Source of the DNA: Heterobilharzia americana
Taxonomy: Eukaryota > Platyhelminthes > Trematoda > Strigeidida > Schistosomatidae
Length of the DNA stretch: 64,000 nucleotides
Assembly: GCA_944470555.2 (NCBI GenBank)
Contig: CALYCZ020000197.1
Location: 1 to 64,000, forward strand
Direction: 5' to 3'
A model generated the notes under the pieces. That model ran no database searches. It was given only the letters and a program-made list of their open reading frames with translations, and was not told the DNA's origin. This document shows, in pieces, positions 9,866 to 23,280 of the stretch. Numbering within the stretch: position 1 is the first letter of the stretch; each line of letters opens with the position of its first letter. The position numbers were made by a program, and so were the translations under genes.

Positions 9866-12800
9866 GTGGGCATACATTTATTACACAGTCTTAGGCTTAG
9901 TGGCATGGCAAGTTCTTCCGCTTCAGCCGGTTTTGAAGTCACTGGTGAAATGTTTTGAGGATTTTTTTGGGGAATCGGCTAATTTCCCACTTCTCATTGC
10001 ATGTATTTACTGTCTGTGTAAAACTCGTGTAGGTCCATTTTTGAATTTCACATCTTGATGAAAGCCATGCTCTTCACATTGCCTCGGTTTTCAGATAAGT
10101 GTTCATCTGCCACGGTTTGTTTCTTCTTTTGACTTAATGTGAGGGGAGTTCCCATGGGTTATGCATTGGTAATGTAGTTTCCTGTGGCTTCCCCAGTTTT
10201 ATGTTGAGTGGCAAAGTAGGTAGTTGTGATGTGTTTCAAGAGCATCACGTATGCTTGATGTTCTGTTTGAAACGTGTGTTTGTGTGTTGTGATGATTTTA
10301 TTGTCAGTTGTTTTGGTCACACTAGTAGGACTTCCAACTACTGAATTCAGCTTGTGTTTATGGACTAGCTACTCAGAAATCCTCGATGCAAGTGTCCATT
10401 GAGATGAACGATAGGTGACTGATCACTGTTGCTAGTTGCTGCCTATCAGATGTTGTACAGAGATGATTTCATTTGTTTGTGTGGTTGAGGAAGCGAATGT
10501 GAGTGTGTGTTACGTTGGTGTGTTTTGTGTATCTAATGATCAGGCATAGATCTGATTCGGGAATCCACGTACAAATGAGATCCGAGACACTCGATTTTGT
10601 ACTGTGACCGTTTGTGTTGTGCGGCTGTGATACACATTGGTAGTGAATATGTTGGTTCCTTATAATCGCTTGACCAGTGGTTTTGTTTAATGGTATCCCA
10701 TAAGCCATTGTGCAGATATTATTTCTGGCTCTGAGGTGGGGAAGTGTTTATCGTTAGCGATTCTGCTAGGGAAGAAGACATAAGTTTGTTTCATGTATTG
10801 GTTCGGTCTCGTTCTCTCCACTGAGGGTATTCGATGCCACTCCTTGTTGAGCGTGGGAGTGCATAGAATGACGACAGGTTGAAATGTGGTTTAGTGTTTC
10901 AATGCCAGACGCTAGCTCTATTGTTTGATGTGATTTTTTCGATGTAATTTGTGTCACTGACAAGGAGTTCTGCTTACAGTCAGTGAGAGGTTTTGACAAG
11001 ACAATGAGTGCTCTATTCAACCATGATTTCTTGAGTAGTTTTGAAGCTGATTGAATGATGAATATATTTCTCAGCATATGGGTAAGTGAGTATGTATGTA
11101 GGTGGGTTGGGAAGTGTGGCGTGGTGTTATACAGTCTCTGAGGTATGTAAAATCTCTGAGGGATACTTTCATGTGCTCCAAAACCCACAGGGTGTCCAGG
11201 GAGAGATGGACAAGTTGTGTTCGCTAGGAGAATGATTAATTCTCAGCTGACAAACAGATGACCTAAATGGCAGAGAGACTCTGTTGAATTATAGTGTGAA
11301 GACGATATTTTGAAGGAAGATACCAACTCATATCTGGACTCACCATTTCCTCGACCTCCGTCATTAGTTTCTTCTCTCATTCGGCTTTTCCTTGTTCGTC
11401 CTTGTCTTCCTTTCTTATCCCTTTTCGTTGTTTGTTTTGGTCTTTTGTGCTCCTTTAATTCAATGCTTCGTCACTTGTCTCGGTGCTTTTTAGGAAGAGG
11501 ACTGTTGCATGAGCCTTTTTGAAATGTAGATAATCTGGGATTGTGGGCATTGTGAGTCGGTTGGGCATTGTTGTGAGGTCTTGAGTCTTTCTTTAGTGTC
11601 AGTAGTTGCAATCATACTTGACTAGCTTAGATATGCAACGAATTTGGTTCTTCATTGTAGCATATCTCGCTTTTTGGTTGACTCCTCTGGATGAGCTTGT
11701 GTATAAGATCTTCTGCCTTACCGGTGCTCTGCTGCATCTGGAATGGCTTCAGTCGAATGTCTGATATCACAGAATAAGTGATTTTTGTTTCCTCGATTGA
11801 CTTATTTCCCTGTGAGAAGTTTACAACTGAATTTCTGGTTGAACCACATTGACTGACAGTGTGATGGATGAATTTCAGAGTTGTTGTCACCCACCACTTA
11901 ATCTAAAATGGTCGTCTTGTTTCTTCCGGTTGAGTGGTACTCTAGGTAGTTGATTTGTGAATTGGTTGATTGGTTGACTGTGTTGTATTGATTTTGGTTT
12001 CTGAAATTCGCCTTGTTGGTTTCAGAAGTTGTTACTGATGTGTTTAGCAGCGGTAATGACTGTTATTCTGAGAGACTGAGATTGATACAGGGACGTGTGA
12101 TGAGAATGTGCCTCTGTCTGTCTAGAAACAGGCCTTTGTAAGTGCTTGTTTGTTTTGTTCTCGCTTCTTTCTCAGTTGAAGGTGGAATGACTGTTGGTTA
12201 TTGGTGGGATGGGGGAGCACGAGAGGTCCTCATATATGACTTGCGTTGTGTACTATTCTCTCTGCATAATGGGTAGTTCGTTCGTGGGCATCCTGTGAGT
12301 TGTAAGGCTTTTATGGCCTTTAGATGCACACAATGTGGCTGTCAAGTTCTAATTAATAAAGTGTATCGATCAGGTTTCCAATGTGTTCACTAGGTTAAGT
12401 GTTTTCATGGTGTTGTGAGAAGGAACTGTTTTATTCCAGAGTGTTGGATGAAACATCGAGACTATAGGATAGGCTACAGAAGGAAGTGAGGTGAAACCAT
12501 TCGAGTGTCCTCAGTGGAAAATGCGTAGGGAAATACTTTGTTGTCGTATCCTTGTGTATATAAGTCGAGTGTATCTTGACAAGGCGTTGCAGCAGACTGC
12601 TATAAAGTAATTTTGAAACCATTCTATTATACGAGATTCTACCCATCTAAGGTGAATTGTATGAAACTTTGCACGATTTCCAGATTATTTGAGTTTCATG
12701 AGTGTGTGTGAGCGTGCGTGTGATTGTGTATGAAAAATTTGCTGGTTGGATTATGCTGAGTTGCATCTGTGAGTGAGTGCCATAATCCCAGATGATGGAC

Positions 12801-13522
12801 AGCCAATATTTGGTGCTCGGTTGTCTTGTGTATTATTTGGTGATAGCCTGCATACGGTTGCTTCGAAAGGAATTCAGCTTGACCCCATCCCTTGAGTGTA
12901 TTTCCCAAAAAGAGGTACTTGGAAAACTGACGCCATAATTATAATCCCGTTTTTTGTGTACCAGCAGGTGGTAGAATCCGAGGACAGAGTGACTGCAAAG
13001 GCCGAGGAGGTTATTGTACAAGAAGGGAAGGAGACAGTATCACAGACGATGGAGTGGTTGTCGGAGAGTGTTGAGGAAATGCAGGATTCCGACCGACCGG
13101 AGAGTGTGTGTGTTGTGGAGCAGCCGATTGAGGCAGCCATTGGAGTCATGGAGATGCCGACGAAGTTGGAGACGATGGCGACCGCAGTGGATGTGGCTGC
13201 AGAAGAAGAGGCGACAGTGCCGATCTCGGTAGTGAGTGAAGGCGAGGCGGAGGTGGTGAGTGTTGAGAGCAAGATATCAGTGACGGAGGAGTTGGGAGCT
13301 GAGTTGGAACAGGTGACTTCGACCGTGGAAGATTTGCTCCCACATGTTGAGCCTGTTGCCTCGTCCACTTACGAACGCGTTGATAGTGAAGCTGTGTCGC
13401 TGGAGGAGACGGTATCTTATGTGAGCCCGTTTGGTGAGGTGAAGATGGAGACCGAGCTGGTCGGTGTCGAAGCAGGTGCTGATGTTGCTGTCTCGTCGGT
13501 GATGCCTTCCTTGTCTGACGTC
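9839..13522 (+). repeat. Array A unit 3 (3,684 bp)
   Basis: Head-to-tail copy. It differs from units 1 and 2 by CATAGATC at about 10546 in the intron (9866-12967) and by a Gly-to-Glu change in the exon. Confidence 0.93.
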
Positions 13523-13549
13523 GTCAGTGTCGAAGAAACTGCTTCTGAG
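12968..13549 (+). CDS. Array A exon A3: acidic spring-like linker
   Basis: Phase 0-0 exon identical in product to A1 except that SVGEMQ reads SVEEMQ (GGG to GAG at about 13072), a change shared with A4 and A5. Confidence 0.68.
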
Positions 13550-16500
13550 GTGGGCATACATTTATTACACAGTCTTAGGCTTAGTGGCATGGCAAGTTCT
13601 TCCGCTTCAGCCGGTTTTGAAGTCACTGGTGAAATGTTTTGAGGATTTTTTTGGGGAATCGGCTAATTTCCCACTTCTCATTGCATGTATTTACTGTCTG
13701 TGTAAAACTCGTGTAGGTCCATTTTTGAATTTCACATCTTGATGAAAGCCATGCTCTTCACATTGCCTCGGTTTTCAGATAAGTGTTCATCTGCCACGGT
13801 TTGTTTCTTCTTTTGACTTAATGTGAGGGGAGTTCCCATGGGTTATGCATTGGTAATGTAGTTTCCTGTGGCTTCCCCAGTTTTATGTTGAGTGGCAAAG
13901 TAGGTAGTTGTGATGTGTTTCAAGAGCATCACGTATGCTTGATGTTCTGTTTGAAACGTGTGTTTGTGTGTTGTGATGATTTTATTGTCAGTTGTTTTGG
14001 TCACACTAGTAGGACTTCCAACTACTGAATTCAGCTTGTGTTTATGGACTAGCTACTCAGAAATCCTCGATGCAAGTGTCCATTGAGATGAACGATAGGT
14101 GACTGATCACTGTTGCTAGTTGCTGCCTATCAGATGTTGTACAGAGATGATTTCATTTGTTTGTGTGGTTGAGGAAGCGAATGTGAGTGTGTGTTACGTT
14201 GGTGTGTTTTGTGTATCTAATGATCAGGCATAGATCTGATTCGGGAATCCACGTACAAATGAGATCCGAGACACTCGATTTTGTACTGTGACCGTTTGTG
14301 TTGTGCGGCTGTGATACACATTGGTAGTGAATATGTTGGTTCCTTATAATCGCTTGACCAGTGGTTTTGTTTAATGGTATCCCATAAGCCATTGTGCAGA
14401 TATTATTTCTGGCTCTGAGGTGGGGAAGTGTTTATCGTTAGCGATTCTGCTAGGGAAGAAGACATAAGTTTGTTTCATGTATTGGTTCGGTCTCGTTCTC
14501 TCCACTGAGGGTATTCGATGCCACTCCTTGTTGAGCGTGGGAGTGCATAGAATGACGACAGGTTGAAATGTGGTTTAGTGTTTCAATGCCAGACGCTAGC
14601 TCTATTGTTTGATGTGATTTTTTCGATGTAATTTGTGTCACTGACAAGGAGTTCTGCTTACAGTCAGTGAGAGGTTTTGACAAGACAATGAGTGCTCTAT
14701 TCAACCATGATTTCTTGAGTAGTTTTGAAGCTGATTGAATGATGAATATATTTCTCAGCATATGGGTAAGTGAGTATGTATGTAGGTGGGTTGGGAAGTG
14801 TGGCGTGGTGTTATACAGTCTCTGAGGTATGTAAAATCTCTGAGGGATACTTTCATGTGCTCCAAAACCCACAGGGTGTCCAGGGAGAGATGGACAAGTT
14901 GTGTTCGCTAGGAGAATGATTAATTCTCAGCTGACAAACAGATGACCTAAATGGCAGAGAGACTCTGTTGAATTATAGTGTGAAGACGATATTTTGAAGG
15001 AAGATACCAACTCATATCTGGACTCACCATTTCCTCGACCTCAGTCATTAGTTTCTTCTCTCATTCGGCTTTTCCTTGTTCGTCCTTGTCTTCCTTTCTT
15101 ATCCCTTTTCGTTGTTTGTTTTGGTCTTTTGTGCTCCTTTAATTCAATGCTTCGTCACTTGTCTCGGTGCTTTTTAGGAAGAGGACTGTTGCATGAGCCT
15201 TTTTGAAATGTAGATAATCTGGGATTGTGGGCATTGTGAGTCGGTTGGGCATTGTTGTGAGGTCTTGAGTCTTTCTTTAGTGTCAGTAGTTGCAATCATA
15301 CTTGACTAGCTTAGATATGCAACGAATTTGGTTCTTCATTGTAGCATATCTCGCTTTTTGGTTGACTCCTCTGGATGAGCTTGTGTATAAGATCTTCTGC
15401 CTTACCGGTGCTCTGCTGCATCTGGAATGGCTTCAGTCGAATGTCTGATATCACAGAATAAGTGATTTTTGTTTCCTCGATTGACTTATTTCCCTGTGAG
15501 AAGTTTACAACTGAATTTCTGGTTGAACCACATTGACTGACAGTGTGATGGATGAATTTCAGAGTTGTTGTCACCCACCACTTAATCTAAAATGGTCGTC
15601 TTGTTTCTTCCGGTTGAGTGGTACTCTAGGTAGTTGATTTGTGAATTGGTTGATTGGTTGACTGTGTTGTATTGATTTTGGTTTCTGAAATTCGCCTTGT
15701 TGGTTTCAGAAGTTGTTACTGATGTGTTTAGCAGCGGTAATGACTGTTATTCTGAGAGACTGAGATTGATACAGGGACGTGTGATGAGAATGTGCCTCTG
15801 TCTGTCTAGAAACAGGCCTTTGTAAGTGCTTGTTTGTTTTGTTCTCGCTTCTTTCTCAGTTGAAGGTGGAATGACTGTTGGTTATTGGTGGGATGGGGGA
15901 GCACGAGAGGTCCTCATATATGACTTGCGTTGTGTACTATTCTCTCTGCATAATGGGTAGTTCGTTCGTGGGCATCCTGTGAGTTGTAAGGCTTTTATGG
16001 CCTTTAGATGCACACAATGTGGCTGTCAAGTTCTAATTAATAAAGTGTATCGATCAGGTTTCCAATGTGTTCACTAGGTTAAGTGTTTTCATGGTGTTGT
16101 GAGAAGGAACTGTTTTATTCCAGAGTGTTGGATGAAACATCGAGACTATAGGATAGGCTACAGAAGGAAGTGAGGTGAAACCATTCGAGTGTCCTCAGTG
16201 GAAAATGCGTAGGGAAATACTTTGTTGTCGTATCCTTGTGTATATAAGTCGAGTGTATCTTGACAAGGCGTTGCAGCAGACTGCTATAAAGTAATTTTGA
16301 AACCATTCTATTATACGAGATTCTACCCATCTAAGGTGAATTGTATGAAACTTTGCACGATTTCCAGATTATTTGAGTTTCATGAGTGTGTGTGAGCGTG
16401 CGTGTGATTGTGTATGAAAAATTTGCTGGTTGGATTATGCTGAGTTGCATCTGTGAGTGAGTGCCATAATCCCAGATGATGGACAGCCAATATTTGGTGC

Positions 16501-17583
16501 TCGGTTGTCTTGTGTATTATTTGGTGATAGCCTGCATACGGTTGCTTCGAAAGGAATTCAGCTTGACCCCATCCCTTGAGTGTATTTCCCAAAAAGAGGT
16601 ACTTGGAAAACTGACGCCATAATTATAATCCCGTTTTTTGTGTACCAGCAGGTGGTAGAATCCGAGGACAGAGTGACTGCAAAGGCCGAGGAGGTTATTG
16701 TACAAGAAGGGAAGGAGACAGTATCACAGACGATGGAGTGGTTGTCGGAGAGTGTTGAGGAAATGCAGGATTCCGACCGACCGGAGAGTGTGTGTGTTGT
16801 GGAGCAGCCGATTGAGGCAGCCATTGGAGTCATGGAGATGCCGACGAAGTTGGAGACGATGGCGACCGCAGTGGATGTGGCTGCAGAAGAAGAGGCGACA
16901 GTGCCGATCTCGGTAGTGAGTGAAGGCGAGGCGGAGGTGGTGAGTGTTGAGAGCAAGATATCAGTGACGGAGGAGTTGGGAGCTGGATGGAGGAGGTGAC
17001 ATTGAGTGTGGAGCAGGTGTTGACTTCGACGGAGACAGTGACGGTGATGGTGAGGAAGGAAGAAGACCTAGTGCATGCTGAGGAGGTGAAGCAGTCAGTT
17101 TCGGAGACGATGGAGTGGTTGTCGGAGAGTGTTGGGGAAATGCAGGATTCCGACCGACCGGAGAGTGTGTGTGTTGTGGAGCAGCCGATTGAGGCAGCCA
17201 TTGGAGTCATGGAGATGCCGACGAAGTTGGAGACGATGGCGACCGCAGTGGATGTGGCTGCAGAAGAAGAGGCGACAGTGCCGATCTCGGTAGTGAGTGA
17301 AGGCGAGGCGGAGGTGGTGAGTGTTGAGAGCAAGATATCAGTGACGGAGGAGTTGGGAGCTGAGTTGGAACAGGTGACTTCGACCGTGGAAGATTTGCTC
17401 CCACATGTTGAGCCTGTTGCCTCGTCCACTTACGAACGCGTTGATAGTGAAGCTGTGTCGCTGGAGGAGACGGTATCTTATGTGAGCCCGTTTGGTGAGG
17501 TGAAGATGGAGACCGAGCTGGTCGGTGTCGAAGCAGGTGCTGATGTTGCTGTCTCGTCGGTGATGCCTTCCTTGTCTGACGTC
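13523..17583 (+). repeat. Array A unit 4 (4,061 bp, with 377-bp insertion)
   Basis: Copy with the CATAGATC variant of unit 3 (about 14230) and a private CTCAGTC at about 15042. Its exon carries 377 extra bases at about 16986, which account for all of the extra length. The intron is 13550-16651. Confidence 0.93.
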
Positions 17584-17610
17584 GTCAGTGTCGAAGAAAC
17601 TGCTTCTGAG
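16652..17610 (+). CDS. Array A exon A4: enlarged acidic linker with frame break
   Basis: Normal start, then after ELGA (about 16985) the sequence departs from the other copies. It has about 119 bp found nowhere else in the window, then re-enters the A exon at EWLSESVGEMQ and repeats about 258 bp of it. The extra 377 bp is one short of 126 codons, so the upstream frame hits TGA at 16997-16999. A second frame, open from 16987 to 17703, contains the new module and the rest of the exon. The new residues (MEEVTLSVEQVLTS..., then EEVKQSVSETMEWL) match the style of the linker, and the part just before EWL aligns with the start of A1, so this is a diverged linker module and not random DNA. Either one base is missing at the junction, or this 0-0 exon is skipped, or it truncates some products. 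Confidence 0.6.
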
Positions 17611-20600
17611 GTGGGCATACATTTATTACACAGTCTTAGGCTTAGTGGCATGGCAAGTTCTTCCGCTTCAGCCGGTTTTGAAGTCACTGGTGAAATGTTT
17701 TGAGGATTTTTTTGGGGAATCGGCTAATTTCCCACTTCTCATTGCATGTATTTACTGTCTGTGTAAAACTCGTGTAGGTCCATTTTTGAATTTCACATCT
17801 TGATGAAAGCCATGCTCTTCACATTGCCTCGGTTTTCAGATAAGTGTTCATCTGCCACGGTTTGTTTCTTCTTTTGACTTAATGTGAGGGGAGTTCCCAT
17901 GGGTTATGCATTGGTAATGTAGTTTCCTGTGGCTTCCCCAGTTTTATGTTGAGTGGCAAAGTAGGTAGTTGTGATGTGTTTCAAGAGCATCACGTATGCT
18001 TGATGTTCTGTTTGAAACGTGTGTTTGTGTGTTGTGATGATTTTATTGTCAGTTGTTTTGGTCACACTAGTAGGACTTCCAACTACTGAATTCAGCTTGT
18101 GTTTATGGACTAGCTACTCAGAAATCCTCGATGCAAGTGTCCATTGAGATGAACGATAGGTGACTGATCACTGTTGCTAGTTGCTGCCTATCAGATGTTG
18201 TACAGAGATGATTTCATTTGTTTGTGTGGTTGAGGAAGCGAATGTGAGTGTGTGTTACGTTGGTGTGTTTTGTGTATCTAATGATCAGGCACAGATCTGA
18301 TTCGGGAATCCACGTACAAATGAGATCCGAGACACTCGATTTTGTACTGTGACCGTTTGTGTTGTGCGGCTGTGATACACATTGGTAGTGAATATGTTGG
18401 TTCCTTATAATCGCTTGACCAGTGGTTTTGTTTAATGGTATCCCATAAGCCATTGTGCAGATATTATTTCTGGCTCTGAGGTGGGGAAGTGTTTATCGTT
18501 AGCGATTCTGCTAGGGAAGAAGACATAAGTTTGTTTCATGTATTGGTTCGGTCTCGTTCTCTCCACTGAGGGTATTCGATGCCACTCCTTGTTGAGCGTG
18601 GGAGTGCATAGAATGACGACAGGTTGAAATGTGGTTTAGTGTTTCAATGCCAGACGCTAGCTCTATTGTTTGATGTGATTTTTTCGATGTAATTTGTGTC
18701 ACTGACAAGGAGTTCTGCTTACAGTCAGTGAGAGGTTTTGACAAGACAATGAGTGCTCTATTCAACCATGATTTCTTGAGTAGTTTTGAAGCTGATTGAA
18801 TGATGAATATATTTCTCAGCATATGGGTAAGTGAGTATGTATGTAGGTGGGTTGGGAAGTGTGGCGTGGTGTTATACAGTCTCTGAGGTATGTAAAATCT
18901 CTGAGGGATACTTTCATGTGCTCCAAAACCCACAGGGTGTCCAGGGAGAGATGGACAAGTTGTGTTCGCTAGGAGAATGATTAATTCTCAGCTGACAAAC
19001 AGATGACCTAAATGGCAGAGAGACTCTGTTGAATTATAGTGTGAAGACGATATTTTGAAGGAAGATACCAACTCATATCTGGACTCACCATTTCCTCGAC
19101 CTCCGTCATTAGTTTCTTCTCTCATTCGGCTTTTCCTTGTTCGTCCTTGTCTTCCTTTCTTATCCCTTTTCGTTGTTTGTTTTGGTCTTTTGTGCTCCTT
19201 TAATTCAATGCTTCGTCACTTGTCTCGGTGCTTTTTAGGAAGAGGACTGTTGCATGAGCCTTTTTGAAATGTAGATAATCTGGGATTGTGGGCATTGTGA
19301 GTCGGTTGGGCATTGTTGTGAGGTCTTGAGTCTTTCTTTAGTGTCAGTAGTTGCAATCATACTTGACTAGCTTAGATATGCAACGAATTTGGTTCTTCAT
19401 TGTAGCATATCTCGCTTTTTGGTTGACTCCTCTGGATGAGCTTGTGTATAAGATCTTCTGCCTTACCGGTGCTCTGCTGCATCTGGAATGGCTTCAGTCG
19501 AATGTCTGATATCACAGAATAAGTGATTTTTGTTTCCTCGATTGACTTATTTCCCTGTGAGAAGTTTACAACTGAATTTCTGGTTGAACCACATTGACTG
19601 ACAGTGTGATGGATGAATTTCAGAGTTGTTGTCACCCACCACTTAATCTAAAATGGTCGTCTTGTTTCTTCCGGTTGAGTGGTACTCTAGGTAGTTGATT
19701 TGTGAATTGGTTGATTGGTTGACTGTGTTGTATTGATTTTGGTTTCTGAAATTCGCCTTGTTGGTTTCAGAAGTTGTTACTGATGTGTTTAGCAGCGGTA
19801 ATGACTGTTATTCTGAGAGACTGAGATTGATACAGGGACGTGTGATGAGAATGTGCCTCTGTCTGTCTAGAAACAGGCCTTTGTAAGTGCTTGTTTGTTT
19901 TGTTCTCGCTTCTTTCTCAGTTGAAGGTGGAATGACTGTTGGTTATTGGTGGGATGGGGGAGCACGAGAGGTCCTCATATATGACTTGCGTTGTGTACTA
20001 TTCTCTCTGCATAATGGGTAGTTCGTTCGTGGGCATCCTGTGAGTTGTAAGGCTTTTATGGCCTTTAGATGCACACAATGTGGCTGTCAAGTTCTAATTA
20101 ATAAAGTGTATCGATCAGGTTTCCAATGTGTTCACTAGGTTAAGTGTTTTCATGGTGTTGTGAGAAGGAACTGTTTTATTCCAGAGTGTTGGATGAAACA
20201 TCGAGACTATAGGATAGGCTACAGAAGGAAGTGAGGTGAAACCATTCGAGTGTCCTCAGTGGAAAATGCGTAGGGAAATACTTTGTTGTCGTATCCTTGT
20301 GTATATAAGTCGAGTGTATCTTGACAAGGCGTTGCAGCAGACTGCTATAAAGTAATTTTGAAACCATTCTATTATACGAGATTCTACCCATCTAAGGTGA
20401 ATTGTATGAAACTTTGCACGATTTCCAGATTATTTGAGTTTCATGAGTGTGTGTGAGCGTGCGTGTGATTGTGTATGAAAAATTTGCTGGTTGGATTATG
20501 CTGAGTTGCATCTGTGAGTGAGTGCCATAATCCCAGATGATGGACAGCCAATATTTGGTGCTCGGTTGTCTTGTGTATTATTTGGTGATAGCCTGCATAC

Positions 20601-21267
20601 GGTTGCTTCGAAAGGAATTCAGCTTGACCCCATCCCTTGAGTGTATTTCCCAAAAAGAGGTACTTGGAAAACTGACGCCATAATTATAATCCCGTTTTTT
20701 GTGTACCAGCAGGTGGTAGAATCCGAGGACAGAGTGACTGCAAAGGCCGAGGAGGTTATTGTACAAGAAGGGAAGGAGACAGTATCACAGACGATGGAGT
20801 GGTTGTCGGAGAGTGTTGAGGAAATGCAGGATTCCGACCGACCGGAGAGTGTGTGTGTTGTGGAGCAGCCGATTGAGGCAGCCATTGGAGTCATGGAGAT
20901 GCCGACGAAGTTGGAGACGATGGCGACCGCAGTGGGTGTGGCTGCAGAAGAAGAGGCGACAGTGCCGATCTCGGTAGTGAGTGAAGGCGAGGCGGAGGTG
21001 GTGAGTGTTGAGAGCAAGATATCAGTGACGGAGGAGTTGGGAGCTGAGTTGGAACAGGTGACTTCGACCGTGGAAGATTTGCTCCCACATGTTGAGCCTG
21101 TTGCCTCGTCCACTTACGAACGCGTTGATAGTGAAGCTGTGTCGCTGGAGGAGACGGTATCTTATGTGAGCCCGTTTGGTGAGGTGAAGATGGAGACCGA
21201 GCTGGTCGGTGTCGAAGCAGGTGCTGATGTTGCTGTCTCGTCGGTGATGCCTTCCTTGTCTGACGTC
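17584..21267 (+). repeat. Array A unit 5 (3,684 bp)
   Basis: Last full copy. Its intron (17611-20712) has the CACAGATC variant of units 1 and 2, while its exon has the Glu variant of units 3 and 4, a mosaic pattern. Confidence 0.93.
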
Positions 21268-21294
21268 GTCAGTGTCGAAGAAACTGCTTCTGAG
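20713..21294 (+). CDS. Array A exon A5: acidic spring-like linker (last copy)
   Basis: Phase 0-0 exon with SVEEMQ and a private Asp-to-Gly change (AVGVAAEEE, about 20935). The GAG|GTGGGC donor is kept. Unlike the others, the open frame continues past the usual stop because the array ends 78 bp after the donor and unrelated T-rich sequence follows. That read-through frame (to 21528) is hydrophobic and T-driven and is not likely to be coding. Confidence 0.66.
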
Positions 21295-21372
21295 GTGGGC
21301 ATACATTTATTACACAGTCTTAGGCTTAGTGGCATGGCAAGTTCTTCCGCTTCAGCCGGTTTTGAAGTCACT
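21268..21372 (+). repeat. Array A right-hand remnant
   Basis: Start of a sixth period: the last 27 bp of exon A5 and 78 bp of intron. Identity stops after GAAGTCACT at about 21372. Confidence 0.85.
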
Positions 21373-22086
21373 TTTGAAATTTTTTATCCTTGTTTTCACA
21401 TTTTTTCTGGAATCTTTCGTGTTATACTTTTGGTTGTCTCCGGTGTACCTTTTTGCCTTTTGCGTTTTGTTTTGCTTTATTTATTTGGTTGTTTTTTTTG
21501 GAGGTCCGTCGGGCTGCTTTTTTCGTGATATTTTTCTATTGGTTTTTATCTTTTGTGTTGAGGCTACGAATTTTGTTTGTTTTCTTTGGTGTTATTTTTA
21601 ACTTTGATAATATTTAGCCGTCAGTTAATTCTTACATATGTTATTGATTTCTATTTTTGAGGTTTCTTTGTGTATTTTGCTTTGTCATCATTGATTGCAT
21701 TTGCTGTTTCTTAAGCTGAATTTGTGATTGTTGTCAGGTGTTTGTTTACTTTGTATATGATATTATTGAGTTTATGTGTTTCAAATGTAGTGTGAATTAA
21801 GTGTCATGCTTGGCAACAAATTTATCATCTGACACAATGAACGTTCTTACTATCCTGCGACCGACCGTTTTGCACGGCCTTGTCAGAGGTTCGTGGACGT
21901 GTGGGTATTTCATTAGTCTGGTGCTGGAGCACTTGTTGACACCGAACTGAGTTTGTGAAGGAACAGTGGTTCACTTCGAGTGGCGGAAATACCTTGGTGA
22001 TGATCACTCACAAGCGCGATACCCGAGTCGATAACTTTCTGTCGATCATCTGCAACCACATAATATCCACTAAATGCAATGAAGTG

Positions 22087-22200
22087 GTAAGCCTCTTAGC
22101 TTGGTAATAACATTGCAAAATTATCCATATTAAGAATTGGGTCAACACTTTGGACTGCACAACATGAAACTGGTTTCCCGCCAGTGACTAGTCAATATGC
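22087..22200 (+). mobile_element. Degenerate SINE-like fragment (block 2)
   Basis: Shares with 23281-23400 the order CTTAGCTTGGT, ATTGCAAA, a CTGCAC run, ACATGAAA and TGGTT, with many substitutions and small gaps. An older copy of the same interspersed element in + orientation. Confidence 0.5.
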
Positions 22201-23061
22201 GCTCAAACTCCCATAATTTCTCCTTTAGAATAATAATATTCCATTACTTGTATTCATGTTTGATGCATCCATCTTTGTCGATTAAAACCTCTAATGACTG
22301 GCGTGAATGTTCTCTAAACACGCTTGCATACCAGTGATGTAGGTTAGGTTTTAAAGCAAATCCTAGTCATTTATTTACTGATGGTAATATTAGGCAGCTT
22401 GAATAAATTAGCTTGGATTTTTCCTTGTCTAAAAAGTTTTGTCAAATTTAATATATGCATGTATCTAATCCTGACATTGTTACCAGGTGATTTGAATTAT
22501 TTTAAGGCAATTACATTTAGACGACGAGTTCATGCCATAAAGCAAATTTTCTAGTGTCCTAATTAAAAAAATTTCTGTAAGACGTTTTACATACGCATTT
22601 TTCTATTTCTTTATCAGTCTTTTTTATCTAGCATATGTAGAATATGATTGAGTGCATTTTCAGAGCTAGTCTGCACTGACTCCTAGTATAAGGTTAGAGG
22701 GTAAAATAGTTTATTGCATTGACCACTTCATCAACTGACGGCTTTTGGATATGCATTTAGCATTCATAATGACGGTGACCTTGACACGACATGTTGTTTA
22801 AAGTGAGATCGAGCATATGTTTAACGTGACACAAACACCAAGATGGATAACGATTTGGTGTAGCCATTATTAAGAAATGACACCAGTTTATGACGTCTTT
22901 GGCTACTGGACTTAGTCATATAGGAACATGCATCTTGTCAGACTGTGATCCTCAAAATGTTAAAAATCACTTATTGGGAAGAATCTCAGTGACATGGCTT
23001 ACAATCGGTAACAGTGGTGTACTTAGACTTTATCATCTTCGAAATTTCGATAGTACTGATT

Positions 23062-23272
23062 GGTCACAGGAGTGCAACCAATTTCATGTTGTCTAGTCCT
23101 GAGTGCAGACCGAATTCTATCAATCATATTTGCAGTGTGACAACCAAGCTAAGAAGCTCAGCATCGTGGTGCACATTAGTAGAATTTAATTGGTTGGAGG
23201 TAATCGGCAGGAAGCCTTGGACTTAGGTTTCGTGTTTTTTGGCACTCGTCAGCAAGGCATATCTGCAACCTC
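23062..23272 (-). mobile_element. SINE-like element, minus orientation
   Basis: Read on the minus strand it contains the two blocks seen in + orientation just to the right: a GAGGTTGCA...CTTGCTGACGAGTGCC block, and a block with TTCTTAGCTTGGTTG and AATATGATTGATAGAATTC. The tRNA-like head is missing, so it is truncated at that end. Confidence 0.6.
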
Positions 23273-23280
23273 TACTAAGG

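Noticed and set aside
2471..21372. CRISPR-like or satellite array
   Set aside because: The period is kilobases long and contains a spliced exon; there are no short direct repeats with unique spacers.
21272..21601. Extended open frames past exon A5 (to 21528 and 21601)
   Set aside because: They are very rich in Phe, Leu, Val and Cys because of the T-rich sequence after the array edge, and the normal donor at 21295 is intact.
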